Source: Janthinobacterium sp.
GTDB lineage: Bacteria; Pseudomonadota; Gammaproteobacteria; Burkholderiales; Chitinibacteraceae
Assembly (NCBI GenBank): GCA_025360045.1
Contig: JANYCY010000022.1
Span: 1 to 64,000, forward strand
Reading direction: 5' to 3'
Length of the DNA: 64,000 nucleotides
Positions 8,415-17,627 of the stretch are shown piece after piece (position 1 is the first letter of the stretch; each line of letters starts with the position of its first letter). The notes under the pieces are model-generated. The model was not told the DNA's origin. It searched no databases and was given only the letters and a program-made list of their open reading frames with translations. A program made the position numbers and the translations under genes.

Positions 8415-10172
8415 TTATTTAATCCAAAACCCTTTATTAGGTACGAAGCCAAAACCTAGGCGGCGTAGTTCTTTAGCGCTAGGGATTGAATCATCTTTTA
8501 ATAATATCCAATAGGCACCACCTTTTTCCCGAAAATCCTCTGTTTTAATGCGATAGGGCAGGTATTTGAGCAGAAAGGTGGCTTTATCAATGGCGGCATT
8601 TATTTTTAATGATCTGGCATGATCTGCGAGAGGAGGCTGCTCTGCCGTGGGATTGCTTTTGGCCTGAGCAACGGTGTGATTTTTATGTGGCGTAGCAATC
8701 GGGCTAGAGATTAAATTAGGTCTTTTTTCTTCAGGCTGAAGCCAAGCAGGCATGGCAATAGGCGGTTGCTGTTTTTTATGCTCTGTGTTTTTGGTAATAC
8801 CAATACTGGCGAGGATGGCGTTGGCTTTATATTCCCAGCCATTCTGATGCAGTAATCGCTCTGCAGCCGCTTGCTTTTGTTTCAGGGTGTTTAATTCTAG
8901 TGCTTGATAATCCGGGTTAAAGGGGAGTTGCGCCTGATGATAGATATAACAGGCATTGCCGGTGCCGGAGAATTCGACAAAATAATAACTGCCTATTTGC
9001 ATAATAAAAGCGTTGTTGTCTCTTGGCCCATCGGTGAGTCGGCTTAAACGGGCATGGTTTTTTTGCCTAAATTCGATAAAATCGGGTGATCGGTCAATGC
9101 TTGCATCTGGCCCCATTACAATTCGGGTGTAATTCATTTGATCGACATACTTTAGCCAGTAATCAAGCCGTGCTTGATCAACGCCGCTTTCACCTTGCAG
9201 TAGTTTGAAAAAGTGTTCGAGATCTTCTTTGGCAAACCAGCGCAAAACCATTTTGCACACAGGCTCTTCAACGTGAGCGGTCCAGCGGTTTTTGCTGCTT
9301 TTGATTTGAGGGCTTCCCCATAGTGTTAGAGCTAGCTCTTTTAAAACGGGGTGAGATTCATCGTGAAATGTGGCCCCTGCATAGCGGGTAAGGGTAGCCG
9401 CAAGAATCTCGTTGGCATGCCGTGGGTGCTGATCGGCGAGTGCCAGCATTTGGGCAATGCGTGGGCGAAAGTCCGAGTCTTTGATCGTGAATAGGTGGCT
9501 GAGCTGCTCTTTGATAAGGCGTAACCAAAACCAGCTATTTACTGAAATAGGTAGATATTCTTGAACCAGGCGAATTTGTTCGCTATCGCCTAGCAAAATA
9601 GCTTGGCCTAGCCTTTGCCCCGGCTTCTCGCCAAACAGATCTAGATTGCGTGCGACTACACTCGCCCAAAGGTGTTCACGTTTAAGTTGCTTAGAAAGCA
9701 GCTCAAAGCCCGTGCGTAGCAGCTGTTGCAGGCTGAGCCAGTTGGCATTGGTGTTGGGGGTTTCGTGGCTATATGCAAAATAGCTGAAGCAAAGGCCAAA
9801 CCACATTTTTCGTGAAAATCGGGCGGCATGGATTTGCTCCTCTACATAGCTATGTACTTTTTGGTAGGCAATCGGATCATTGAGTAGGCAATCCTCTGCA
9901 GTAATCTGATCACTGAGCCCCCAGCTAATAAATTTCCAGTCCCGCTCCGACAGGGTTGGGTCATCTCGGTGTAGTTTAGCAATCGCTATTCTGCGCAATT
10001 GGGCGGCAGGTACTGCTACTTTGCCTAATTCAAACTGATGGCTAAGCTGTTGTGCAGAGGTAGCTAGTTTTAAGAATTTTGGCAGTGGCAAAACCATGCT
10101 CTGCGCATCGATTGCATGGCGCGCCATACTTTGCGATAGATGTTGTGAAAGTAGCTCGATGGCTGAATTCAT
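8415..10172 (-). CDS. zorC: ZorC-like protein (EH-signature domain) of Zorya
   Basis: A 585-residue soluble protein with no signal peptide or membrane helix. Position, length and sequence match ZorC, whose hallmark is the EH_Signature domain. Sequence consistent with that domain includes FWLRLIKEQLSHLF, the WFAKEDLEHFFKLL segment and DYWLKYVDQMNYTRIVMG. The C-terminal ~60 residues (LKINAAIDKATFLLKYLPYR, ending LGFGFVPNKGFWIK) form a separate small domain. In known Zorya, ZorC is a cytoplasmic DNA-binding effector partner of ZorD. ATG 10172 is 11 bases after the zorB stop; a TTG at 10199 would overlap zorB. The frame is fully open, unlike zorA and zorB upstream. Confidence 0.82.
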   Translation of the reverse strand: MNSAIELLSQHLSQSMARHAIDAQSMVLPLPKFLKLATSAQQLSHQFELGKVAVPAAQLRRIAIAKLHRDDPTLSERDWKFISWGLSDQITAEDCLLNDPIAYQKVHSYVEEQIHAARFSRKMWFGLCFSYFAYSHETPNTNANWLSLQQLLRTGFELLSKQLKREHLWASVVARNLDLFGEKPGQRLGQAILLGDSEQIRLVQEYLPISVNSWFWLRLIKEQLSHLFTIKDSDFRPRIAQMLALADQHPRHANEILAATLTRYAGATFHDESHPVLKELALTLWGSPQIKSSKNRWTAHVEEPVCKMVLRWFAKEDLEHFFKLLQGESGVDQARLDYWLKYVDQMNYTRIVMGPDASIDRSPDFIEFRQKNHARLSRLTDGPRDNNAFIMQIGSYYFVEFSGTGNACYIYHQAQLPFNPDYQALELNTLKQKQAAAERLLHQNGWEYKANAILASIGITKNTEHKKQQPPIAMPAWLQPEEKRPNLISSPIATPHKNHTVAQAKSNPTAEQPPLADHARSLKINAAIDKATFLLKYLPYRIKTEDFREKGGAYWILLKDDSIPSAKELRRLGFGFVPNKGFWIK

Positions 10173-10183
10173 GCTGCTAAAGC

Positions 10184-10915
10184 TCAATTTAATTGGCAAA
10201 TTTCGGGTTTTGTGATGTGGAATTCTGGTGGTGCAATTTCTGCTGATTCTCGTTCTTTTAAGCCATAAAATTGCAGCCTTAATTCAACACGGCGGCTGGC
10301 TTCTTTGCTTTCTTTAGCATTATTAAATGACACACCACCGGCCAAAAATAATTGGCGAACTTGATTGCGCTGCAGTTCATTAATTCCCATCATTTCTGTA
10401 TTTCGGACGTCAAGTAAGGAGCACATGACCCACTCTGAGCGCTGCAAGCTAAGATGTAAGTTGTAAAGATAGGAGCCATCTGTATCGGTAAAGCCCTCGA
10501 TGAGCACCTGTTTAAACCATCTTTTTCCTTCCGTACTATTGGCGGTTTCAAGAATAAGGGGTACCACTGATTGCAAAGCCTGTTTACCCAGATTATTGAG
10601 ACGGTAGTCGTTATGGCCGAAACGCCCGGCTTCACCAAAGTTAATTCGATTGTCGTTACAGTCTACAAAAATGGGGAGTTGGAGTGATTTAGTTTTTATC
10701 TCAAGGCGTTGGCATAATAATTTAATGTCCGTTGCCCTGGTCTTTTCCCCTTAAGTTTCTGCTGCAATTCGCTGGGTTACTGTAATGAGCGATGCAACCA
10801 TAACCACTAGAAATAAAATCATCAGCGCGGTCATTAAATCGGCGTAAGAAATCCAAAATGGTTTTTCACCTTCGTCTTTATTGCGTGCTATTGGTGGCGA
10901 GCGCATTCCAAACAT
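10184..10915 (-). pseudogene. zorB: zorB-like gene (OmpA/MotB-type) interrupted by an in-frame stop
   Basis: From ATG 10915 the frame reads 54 residues and meets TAA at 10753-10751. It then continues in the same frame for another 188 residues to TGA at 10186-10184. The first part has the single membrane helix with WISYADLMTALM; its Asp is residue 26, the position of the key proton-path Asp of ZorB/MotB-type stators. The part after the stop holds the OmpA-like peptidoglycan-binding fold (IFVDCNDNRINFG, then VLIEGFTDTDG and RRVELRLQF). Restoring codon 55, for example CAA for TAA, gives a normal ~243-residue ZorB. So this is a nonsense mutation, a read-through site or a base error. A downstream reinitiation product would lack the membrane anchor. 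zorA ends 28 bases upstream. Confidence 0.8.
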
Positions 10916-10943
10916 TTAAATCAATCTCATAAAAGAAGAGGTT

Positions 10944-13280
10944 TTAGCGGCGTATATTGCTGGCTTTTTGTACGGTGTCTGCAAGATCGTCAATGTTTTC
11001 TGTTAGGCCTTCTACACCACCGGCTAAAGCTTTAACGGCTTTATCAAGCTCGGCATCTAAGCTGCCGAGTGACTTGCTTAAGCTGCGCTCAATGCCCGCA
11101 CCAAAGTCATCAAATCCCTTGCCCAGCACGGTACTGACTTGTTCCAAATACGCGGCGGCTTCTTGATTAAGGAAGTGCATTTTTTCGTTAACCGCTTTTA
11201 GATCCTGTACAACCTGACCGCGCATTCCCGCTTCTGCCTGCGCGCTGCTAACAATGCTCTCAAGCGTTGCCAGTGTGGTTTGCACTGCATCCCGGTTGCT
11301 GCGGTAATCCGCCACGATGCTGGTTAATTCTTGTGATGCACTTGATAACCCGTCAGTGCTGCCTTGAATTTGCTGTAGAGCTTGCCCTGTAGCTAGCGTT
11401 GTTTTACTTACACTTTCGCCTGCTGCTTCAAAGCGATCGGCAGCATCCCGCATTTTGTCAGCACCCAGCTGCATACCATTTAGGCTGCGCTCAGTTTGAA
11501 TGCCCAGCTCTTTGATGGTTTGCTGAGTAGCAGAACGAACTTCATTGAGGGCGTTGAGTAGTAGCTTGGTTTGGCTGTGTAAGTCACCGACTAAGACGCG
11601 AGTTTCATGATGCAGCTGCAACTGGGCTTGTTGAGTTGTCTCATCTGCTTGCTTGCGGTTTTGCTCTAAGGAAGCCAGCACGCTGTTCATCTGCTGGCCC
11701 AGTTGCGCCACGGTTCCGGTCACGCTCTGGCTTAAGTCGCTGACCATGACACGAGTGCCATCATGCAAGTGCTGTTGTGCCAATTGGGCAGCGTTATCCA
11801 TTTGATGCCGACCTTGCTCGAACGAGCTGAGCATGCCGTTCATTTGTTGGCTGAGTTGATCTACTGAGGTTGAGATGCGTTGTACGGTGTCTTGTTGCCC
11901 CTGACCTACACTCTCTTTGAGGTTGTCTACAAAGGATTGCATTTGCTCGGCCATTACGTGCTGCCGCTTTGTACTTTCGGTAAACATATTTTGAAGTTGG
12001 TTCGCCATTTGTGTGCCAGCGACCTCGCCTTGCGTACCAATGTTTGCCACTGCCGTTTGCAGATTGGTAATCATTTCATTTATTGCCGCTTGCATTAGGC
12101 CTTGGCCGTTATGCATATCTTGTAATGTTTTTGCCAGCTGTTCATGAATGGCTTGACCAGAGGACTCACTCGTGCTTCGCATCTCTTGCAGAAGCGTTGC
12201 AAAGCCAGCTTGCATTTGCTGCATAGAGCTTATTGTTTGCGACATCATTTCGTGCATGCCGTTGAATTGCTGCCCAAATGTTCCTTTTAATTCGGCCATA
12301 AAAGCGATCATGACATCTTGTAATAAGCTTTGAACTTTGTCGGATTGGACTCCACTTGCAATTTGCACAGAGTTAGCGATTTTATTCAGAGGTTCGTGGA
12401 GGCTGGTTTCAATGGAGTGACTAATCTGGCTGGCCATTTCCTGGCCAGTCACTTTGTAACTACCTGAGAGCGTTTCTGCCAGGCGTAAATTTTCTCTGAC
12501 CTGAGTGTCTACTAAATTCTGAAGCATCTCGCGTAAGTCAGTGACTAAGCTGTCTTTAAGTTGGCGGGTTTGTTTTGAGTTTTCCTCACTAGCATTAACT
12601 AATGCAGCTAGATATTCCTCACCGACACCAGCATCAAATAAATGATCAATTGCTTCTGTTAGTTTTTCGAGCAAGCTAAAGCAAATGCGGGTATGTTTTT
12701 TTCTGAATTGGTGACATACATAGCAATAGCGATGGCAATTGCTGATACCACGAAAGCTTCTCGCACTCCACTTAGTAGTAATGAGACACTTTCATTGACT
12801 TTTGATGGATCGGAGGTGTCAAAATAAAATAAGCCAATTAATAAACCTGCAAACGTGCCAATAATGCCGATACCGGTCAAAATCCCTGGCAGGTGTTTGA
12901 AATATTCAGTTTGAAGTGGCGTTTCAATAATGCTTTGAGAGCTAAAAAAATAGGAGGATGAGGTGGTGGCGCGGGAACGAACTAAACGACTTTCAGCATT
13001 AATGGTGTCGCATTGATCGTGGAGTGTTTCCTGAAACTCTTGCCAAGCATGAGCAAATGTAGTTTTAGAGAAAATCTCATTCAACTTTGTTCGCCTGTGC
13101 TCTGGTGAAAGCTTTTTTACGTCAGCAACTTTTTCTGCTGAGTGCCGAAGCAATTCCTGAACTTGTTTTACCGGACGTCTATAGTGTTTTATATAATTTG
13201 CTTAAAAAATAGAGTAAAAAAAATGTAATAACTACTGGGGCTATATTTTGGGCTATATGTGGATCAAGTTGATCAAACAT
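10944..13280 (-). pseudogene. zorA: zorA-like gene (MotA/TolQ/ExbB channel plus long tail) with two frameshifts
   Basis: Three reading-frame segments join into one ~778-residue ZorA. Segment 1 starts at ATG 13280 (33 residues, first membrane helix APVVITFFLLYFL) and stops at TAG 13181-13179. Segment 2 is open across ~13190-12659 and holds the MotA/TolQ-like core (GILTGIGIIGTFAGLLIG and VREAFVVSAIAIAIAMYV). Segment 3 runs ~12695-10944 and is the long, Gln/Ser-rich helical tail. One surplus base near the A4 run (plus T 13187-13190) shifts segment 1 to 2. One missing base at the A7 run (plus T 12696-12702) shifts segment 2 to 3, so the net shift is zero. Known ZorA forms the membrane channel with ZorB, and its cytoplasmic tail transmits the signal. 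The state may be decay, base-calling error, or, at the second site, recoding at A_AAA_AAC. Confidence 0.82.
12695..12701 (-). other. Candidate -1 frameshift site A_AAA_AAC within zorA
   Basis: Read on the minus strand in the zorA segment-2 frame, the codons are GAA AAA AAC, which is a perfect X_XXY_YYZ heptamer. Slipping by -1 leads directly into the long tail frame. Without slipping, translation ends 11 codons further, at TAA 12661-12659. A weak six-pair stem (TTGCTT with AAGCAA) lies just downstream. A one-base homopolymer deletion would look the same. Confidence 0.4.
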
Positions 13281-13551
13281 GAAGAACATCCATTCTGTAA
13301 TAATTTGTTTTTGTAAGTGATGATTTTTTATATTTTCAAAATAATTATATGTTTATAGTGTTGTAGATGTTTGTTGTCTCACGCTAGAGTCATAGGTTTG
13401 TTAAGTGTTTCTAAATGTTTTTATGTTGAAAATCGTTGTAATTTACATCAAATATCTTTGCAATGGAATAGATATTTATTTGTAAGATTCAGCAATATTT
13501 CACCTTTTTACGGGTAAGTGCTGTGTTGATCAGTAGTTTAAGGGGCTTCCA
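13281..13551. promoter_or_regulatory. AT-rich divergent promoter region between zorA and glgP
   Basis: These 271 bases carry no gene and are strongly AT-rich. They must hold the start signals for the leftward Zorya operon and for rightward glgP, whose ribosome binding site is AAGGGG at ~13540-13545. No unambiguous -35/-10 pair can be fixed by eye. Confidence 0.45.
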
Positions 13552-15999
13552 GTGACGGTTTCTTTTGAATACGATTCTCCCGGTAATGATAGCGATGCTT
13601 TAAAGCATGCCATTGCCAATAAGCTGGTGTTTTTTATTGGTAAAGATCCGATTGTGGCTCAGCCTAAAGATTGGTTGAATGCCACTTTTTTGGCGGTGAG
13701 GGATAGATTAGTTGAACGCTGGATGCGCACCACGCGGGCGCAGTATTCTCAGGATTTAAAGCGGGTTTATTATTTATCAATGGAGTTTTTAATTGGCCGC
13801 GCCCTATCTAATGCGTTATTGGCGCTGGAATTATTCGAGCCGGTTAAAGCCGCGCTGGATGAAATGGGCGTAGATTTAAATGAGATTTTAGATTACGAGC
13901 CTGATGCGGCATTGGGAAATGGCGGCTTGGGCCGATTGGCCGCGTGTTTTTTAGATTCAATGGCCACCATGGGTGTGCCGGGCTTTGCCTATGGCATACG
14001 CTATGATTTTGGAATGTTTAAACAGCGTATTATTGATGGTCAGCAAGTTGAAGCACCAGATACTTGGCTTTCAGCCCTTAATGTATGGGAGTTTCCCCGT
14101 GATGAAATTCAATATGTGGTGCAATTCGGTGGGCGTATAGAAACCACCGGCAATATGGTGCATTGGCTGGATACGCAAGACGTATTGGCGATGGCTTATG
14201 ATTATATTATTCCCGGCTATCAGACCACGGCCACCAATACACTTAGACTTTGGTCGGCGCGGGCATCGCGCAGTATTAATTTGCATATGTTTAATCAGGG
14301 TGATTATTTTGCTGCGGTAGAGGAAAAAAACCATAGCGAAAATGTTTCTAGAGTTTTATATCCAGATGATTCTACTCAACACGGTAAAGAATTAAGATTG
14401 CGGCAAGAGTATTTTTTTGTTTCTGCCTCTTTGCAAGATATTGTGCACCGTTATTTATTTACCCATGAAGATTTTAATCAGCTATACGATAAAACCGCTA
14501 TTCATTTAAACGACACCCATCCTGTATTGGCGGTGCCAGAATTAATGCGTATTTTAATGGATGAATATCATCTAGATTGGGATACGGCTTGGGGATATAC
14601 ACAGAAAATATTCTCCTACACTAATCACACTTTAATGAGCGAAGCGCTGGAAACTTGGCCAGTAGAGATGTTTAGCCATTGGCTGCCTCGACATTTAAAA
14701 ATTATTTTTGATATTAATGAGCGATTCCTTGCCGAGGTAAAACAGCGTTTTGCAGGTGATGCCGATTTAATTCGCCGCGTTTCTTTGGTAGATGAATCAG
14801 GCGAGCGAAAAATTCGTATGGCTTATATTGCAGTAGTGGCTAGTCATAAAGTGAATGGCGTTTCGGCGCTGCATTCGCAATTGATGAAATCGACCATCTT
14901 TGCTGATTTTGCGCGGATTTATCCAGAGCGCTTTACCAATGTGACCAATGGCATTACCCCAAGGCGTTGGTTGGCTCAGGCAAATCGGCCTTTGGCTAAG
15001 TTGATTGATGAAAAAATTGGCAGAACATGGCGGGTTAATTTAGATGAATTGGCCGAGCTAAAACCTTTAGTTGAGGATGATGATTTTATTGCTGAATTTA
15101 TGACGGCTAAGCAGGCTAATAAAGAGCGCTTAGTGCGCTATATTGCCACGCACTTAGGTGGGGTTATTTCGGCGGATGCTTTGTTTGATGTACAAGTCAA
15201 AAGAATTCACGAATATAAACGGCAATTGCTCAATGTATTACATGTGATTGCCCGCTATAACTTTATTCTAAAAAATCCAGATGCTGCCATTGTGCCCAGA
15301 GTGGTGGTTTTTGCTGGCAAAGCTGCATCGGCCTATAAAATGGCTAAATTATTAATCCGGCTGATTAATGATGTAGGGGCAAAAATTAATCACGATGCTC
15401 GTATTGGCGATAAGCTTAAAGTGGTGTTTATTCCTAATTACAGCGTCAGCCTTGCTGAAATCATTATTCCTGCAGCAGATTTATCCGAGCAAATTTCCAC
15501 CGCAGGCACTGAGGCATCCGGTACAGGGAATATGAAATTTGCATTAAATGGGGCATTAACGATTGGCACTTTGGATGGCGCAAATATAGAAATTGGCCAA
15601 GCGGTGGGTGCGGATAATATCTTTATTTTTGGCAATAATAGCGAGGACGTGCAGCGCCTGCGGCAAGAGTCGTATGACCCCCGCTCAATTTATGAAGCCG
15701 ATCCGATATTGCATGAGGTGTTAAATCAAATAGCATCTGGTTTTTTTAGCGCAGAAGAGCCAGAGCGTTATCGCGTTATCTTTGATTTACTAGTGAATTG
15801 GGGCGACCATTATCAATTATTGGCAGATTTTGCAGATTATGTAAAAGTGCAGGGCAAAGTCGATGCGCTGTATTTAAAACCATTGGAATGGCATAAAAAA
15901 GCCCTGCTGAATGTGGCCGGAATGGGGCGCTTTTCATCGGACCGCAGTATCAGCGAATATGCGCGTAAAATATGGAATAGCAGCAGTGTTAAATTGTAA
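13552..15999 (+). CDS. glgP: Glycogen/maltodextrin phosphorylase
   Basis: Releases glucose-1-phosphate from the ends of alpha-1,4-glucans using phosphate and pyridoxal phosphate. The protein is 815 residues, the typical bacterial length. The motif [20 protein letters not shown] near residues 645-665 contains the PLP-binding Lys. [17 protein letters not shown] near residue 122 and [10 protein letters not shown] near 465 are further GT35 hallmarks. The start is GTG 13552, supported by TAAGGGG about 8 bases upstream. It belongs functionally with glgC and glgA but is separated from them by the divergent Zorya island. A repeat-rich spacer follows. Confidence 0.96.
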   Translation: MTVSFEYDSPGNDSDALKHAIANKLVFFIGKDPIVAQPKDWLNATFLAVRDRLVERWMRTTRAQYSQDLKRVYYLSMEFLIGRALSNALLALELFEPVKAALDEMGVDLNEILDYEPDAALGNGGLGRLAACFLDSMATMGVPGFAYGIRYDFGMFKQRIIDGQQVEAPDTWLSALNVWEFPRDEIQYVVQFGGRIETTGNMVHWLDTQDVLAMAYDYIIPGYQTTATNTLRLWSARASRSINLHMFNQGDYFAAVEEKNHSENVSRVLYPDDSTQHGKELRLRQEYFFVSASLQDIVHRYLFTHEDFNQLYDKTAIHLNDTHPVLAVPELMRILMDEYHLDWDTAWGYTQKIFSYTNHTLMSEALETWPVEMFSHWLPRHLKIIFDINERFLAEVKQRFAGDADLIRRVSLVDESGERKIRMAYIAVVASHKVNGVSALHSQLMKSTIFADFARIYPERFTNVTNGITPRRWLAQANRPLAKLIDEKIGRTWRVNLDELAELKPLVEDDDFIAEFMTAKQANKERLVRYIATHLGGVISADALFDVQVKRIHEYKRQLLNVLHVIARYNFILKNPDAAIVPRVVVFAGKAASAYKMAKLLIRLINDVGAKINHDARIGDKLKVVFIPNYSVSLAEIIIPAADLSEQISTAGTEASGTGNMKFALNGALTIGTLDGANIEIGQAVGADNIFIFGNNSEDVQRLRQESYDPRSIYEADPILHEVLNQIASGFFSAEEPERYRVIFDLLVNWGDHYQLLADFADYVKVQGKVDALYLKPLEWHKKALLNVAGMGRFSSDRSISEYARKIWNSSSVKL

Positions 16000-16053
16000 T
16001 CGTTGTTGCGGTATGGTTAGAGTAATGATGAAACAATAATAGGAAACGAGATC

Positions 16054-16074
16054 ATATATATATATATATATATA
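16054..16074. repeat. AT dinucleotide tract
   Basis: Twenty-one bases of uninterrupted alternating A and T, 55 bases after the glgP stop. It is a potential slippage or melting site in non-coding DNA. Confidence 0.85.
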
Positions 16075-16102
16075 CCGCTGCACCTCAGAAGCTGAACTAT
16101 TG

Positions 16103-16176
16103 CGTCATCCCCGAGTGTTTTTATTGGGGATCTAGCAGAGCTGCTGGATTCCCAATAAAAGCATTCGGGAATGACG
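16103..16176. repeat. dRS3-like palindromic intergenic repeat, copy 2
   Basis: Outer arms CGTCAT and ATGACG enclose an internal palindrome diverged from the dRS3 core, with a longer spacer. About 16 upstream bases (GAAGCTGAACTATTG) are also shared with copy 3 at 38985, so the repeated unit is larger than the palindrome. Confidence 0.75.
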
Positions 16177-16210
16177 ATGTTTGGACTACAGCAGAGATGT
16201 TCTTCTTATT

Positions 16211-16262
16211 TTCCTCTGTGTTCTCTGATTACTCATTTAACTCTGTGTCTACAAAACTTTTT
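16211..16262 (+). repeat. CTCTGTGT intergenic element, copy B
   Basis: CCTCTGTGTTCTCTG and CTCTGTGTCTACAAAACTTTT match copy A at 1899 in order and spacing. As in copy A, the element sits immediately upstream of a gene start. Confidence 0.65.
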
Positions 16263-16285
16263 AATTATCAACCCGCTGGGAATCC

Positions 16286-16840
16286 ATGCAAAAAGATCAA
16301 CATTTAGTCGAAGAAAAAATCAGTAGCGAGCGTGTGTTTGATGGCGAGTTTTTGCATATCAATCGCGATACCGTGCGCCTGCCTGATGGCAGCCATGCCA
16401 CGCGTGAATATGTGATCCACCCCGGTGCCGTGATGATTATTCCGGTGCTGCCCGATGGCAAGCTGCTGATGGAGCGGCAATATCGCTACCCTATGCACCG
16501 CGTGTATCTGGAATTCCCCGCAGGCAAGCTGGATGCCGGTGAAGATGCGCTGGCTTGTGGCAAGCGCGAGCTACAGGAAGAAACGGGCTATACCGCGCAA
16601 GAATGGCAAAAACTAGGCGTTCACCACCCGATTATTAGCTATACCAACGAAGAAATTCATTTTTATTTGGCACAAAATCTAACCGCGGGCAAGCCTCAGC
16701 TGGATGAAGGTGAATTTGTAGAATGTGTGGCCGTGAGCCTAGATGATCTGATTGCGGGTGTGCTGGATGGCTCGATTACCGATGGCAAAACGGTGAGCGG
16801 GATTTTCTGGGCAGAGAAGATATTGCGTGGAAGAAAGTGA
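16286..16840 (+). CDS. nudF: Nudix hydrolase, ADP-ribose pyrophosphatase type
   Basis: The complete Nudix box GX5EX7REUXEEXGU is present as GKLDAGE, seven residues, then RELQEETGY at about residues 76-98. The protein is 184 residues and its N-terminus carries the beta-strand-rich lead of the ADP-ribose pyrophosphatase (NudF/NUDT5) group. Such enzymes split ADP-ribose into AMP and ribose-5-phosphate. Because known ADP-sugar pyrophosphatases of this group also act on ADP-glucose, its place beside the glycogen genes may be functional; that is inference. It starts at ATG 16286 with only a weak ribosome binding site. It lies alone between the repeat-filled spacer and a convergent lipoprotein gene. 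Confidence 0.85.
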   Translation: MQKDQHLVEEKISSERVFDGEFLHINRDTVRLPDGSHATREYVIHPGAVMIIPVLPDGKLLMERQYRYPMHRVYLEFPAGKLDAGEDALACGKRELQEETGYTAQEWQKLGVHHPIISYTNEEIHFYLAQNLTAGKPQLDEGEFVECVAVSLDDLIAGVLDGSITDGKTVSGIFWAEKILRGRK

Positions 16841-17005
16841 TTTGCTGATTATTTAGATGTTTATTAATAGCAGCCAGTGCGCTGAGTTTATCGACTTAGT
16901 GCACGCTTACTAAAGATGTTCAAGTATTGTATGTCTCGCTGGGATACATACAGCGTCACCCAAGTGCGTTTAATCGCATCTTGAATGGCGCTGTACTTCG
17001 TTTTT

Positions 17006-17434
17006 TTAAGGTTTTTTACTTAAAGTTAGTGCGCTATCTTTGCTTTTTAGTTCGATCAGCTTATCGGCTTCCAGCACTTTTACTGTAGCGCCTTCAGCAA
17101 AAGTCTGGCCTACAGCACGGCTGATGGCGCTGTTGTCGTCTCCCATGCAGGCCATCATGGTGGATGCCAGCATGCCTTTGAGTTGTTGATTTTCGTCTTT
17201 TAGGCTACCCATTACACGGTTACAGCCATCAAAGCCGGTGATGCGCATGGTTTTTGCGTCAAATGCCAGCGTGGCTTTGCTCTCTGCACTTACGGCTTTA
17301 TCGTTCACTTTGACGATATTCCACTCACCATCAAAGCTGGCGGCAGCATTAGGTGCAGAGGGCGAGGAAGGCATCACGTTGGCGCAGGCTGATAAACCAA
17401 TGGCAAGAACAGAGCTAAGAAGTAATTTACGCAT
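17006..17434 (-). CDS. META-domain (HslJ-like) lipoprotein
   Basis: A 142-residue protein with a lipoprotein signal: short Lys-start, hydrophobic core and lipobox LSAC near residues 15-18. Residues ~35-138 form a META domain with the usual order GEWNIVKVND, then RITGFDGCNRVMGS, then MMACMGDD. This family includes heat-inducible HslJ of E. coli. The lipobox predicts attachment to the inner face of the outer membrane or to the inner membrane. ATG 17434 is the only start that keeps the signal sequence. The exact role is unknown. It is convergent with the Nudix gene. Confidence 0.85.
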   Translation of the reverse strand: MRKLLLSSVLAIGLSACANVMPSSPSAPNAAASFDGEWNIVKVNDKAVSAESKATLAFDAKTMRITGFDGCNRVMGSLKDENQQLKGMLASTMMACMGDDNSAISRAVGQTFAEGATVKVLEADKLIELKSKDSALTLSKKP

Positions 17435-17577
17435 ATTTGTTATCCATAGAGTGCAGCTGGCGTAACGCTCAGCATGGTTAAAAATTTAAGCCGCTTAAAT
17501 CTTAGTTGAGCCGGCACAATGGAGGCGAGGTATTAAGTGGCTTTCGGTAGTATTTGCCGTTGATACGCCCGAAATAG

Positions 17578-17607
17578 AAAAACGCGAAGACCAGCTTCGC
17601 GTTTTTT
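17578..17607. terminator. Bidirectional intrinsic terminator
   Basis: A perfect 12-base inverted repeat AAAAACGCGAAG/CTTCGCGTTTTT with a 5-base loop, with A and T runs at the outer ends. It lies 20 bases past the rlmD stop and so should end the leftward rlmD transcript. Confidence 0.9.
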
Positions 17608-17627
17608 ATTGATTTCGTTCTAATCAT

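Noticed and set aside
3416-13551. Attachment-site direct repeats or an integrase bounding the Zorya island
   Set aside because: Neither an integrase/transposase gene nor matching direct repeats could be found by eye at the two junctions.
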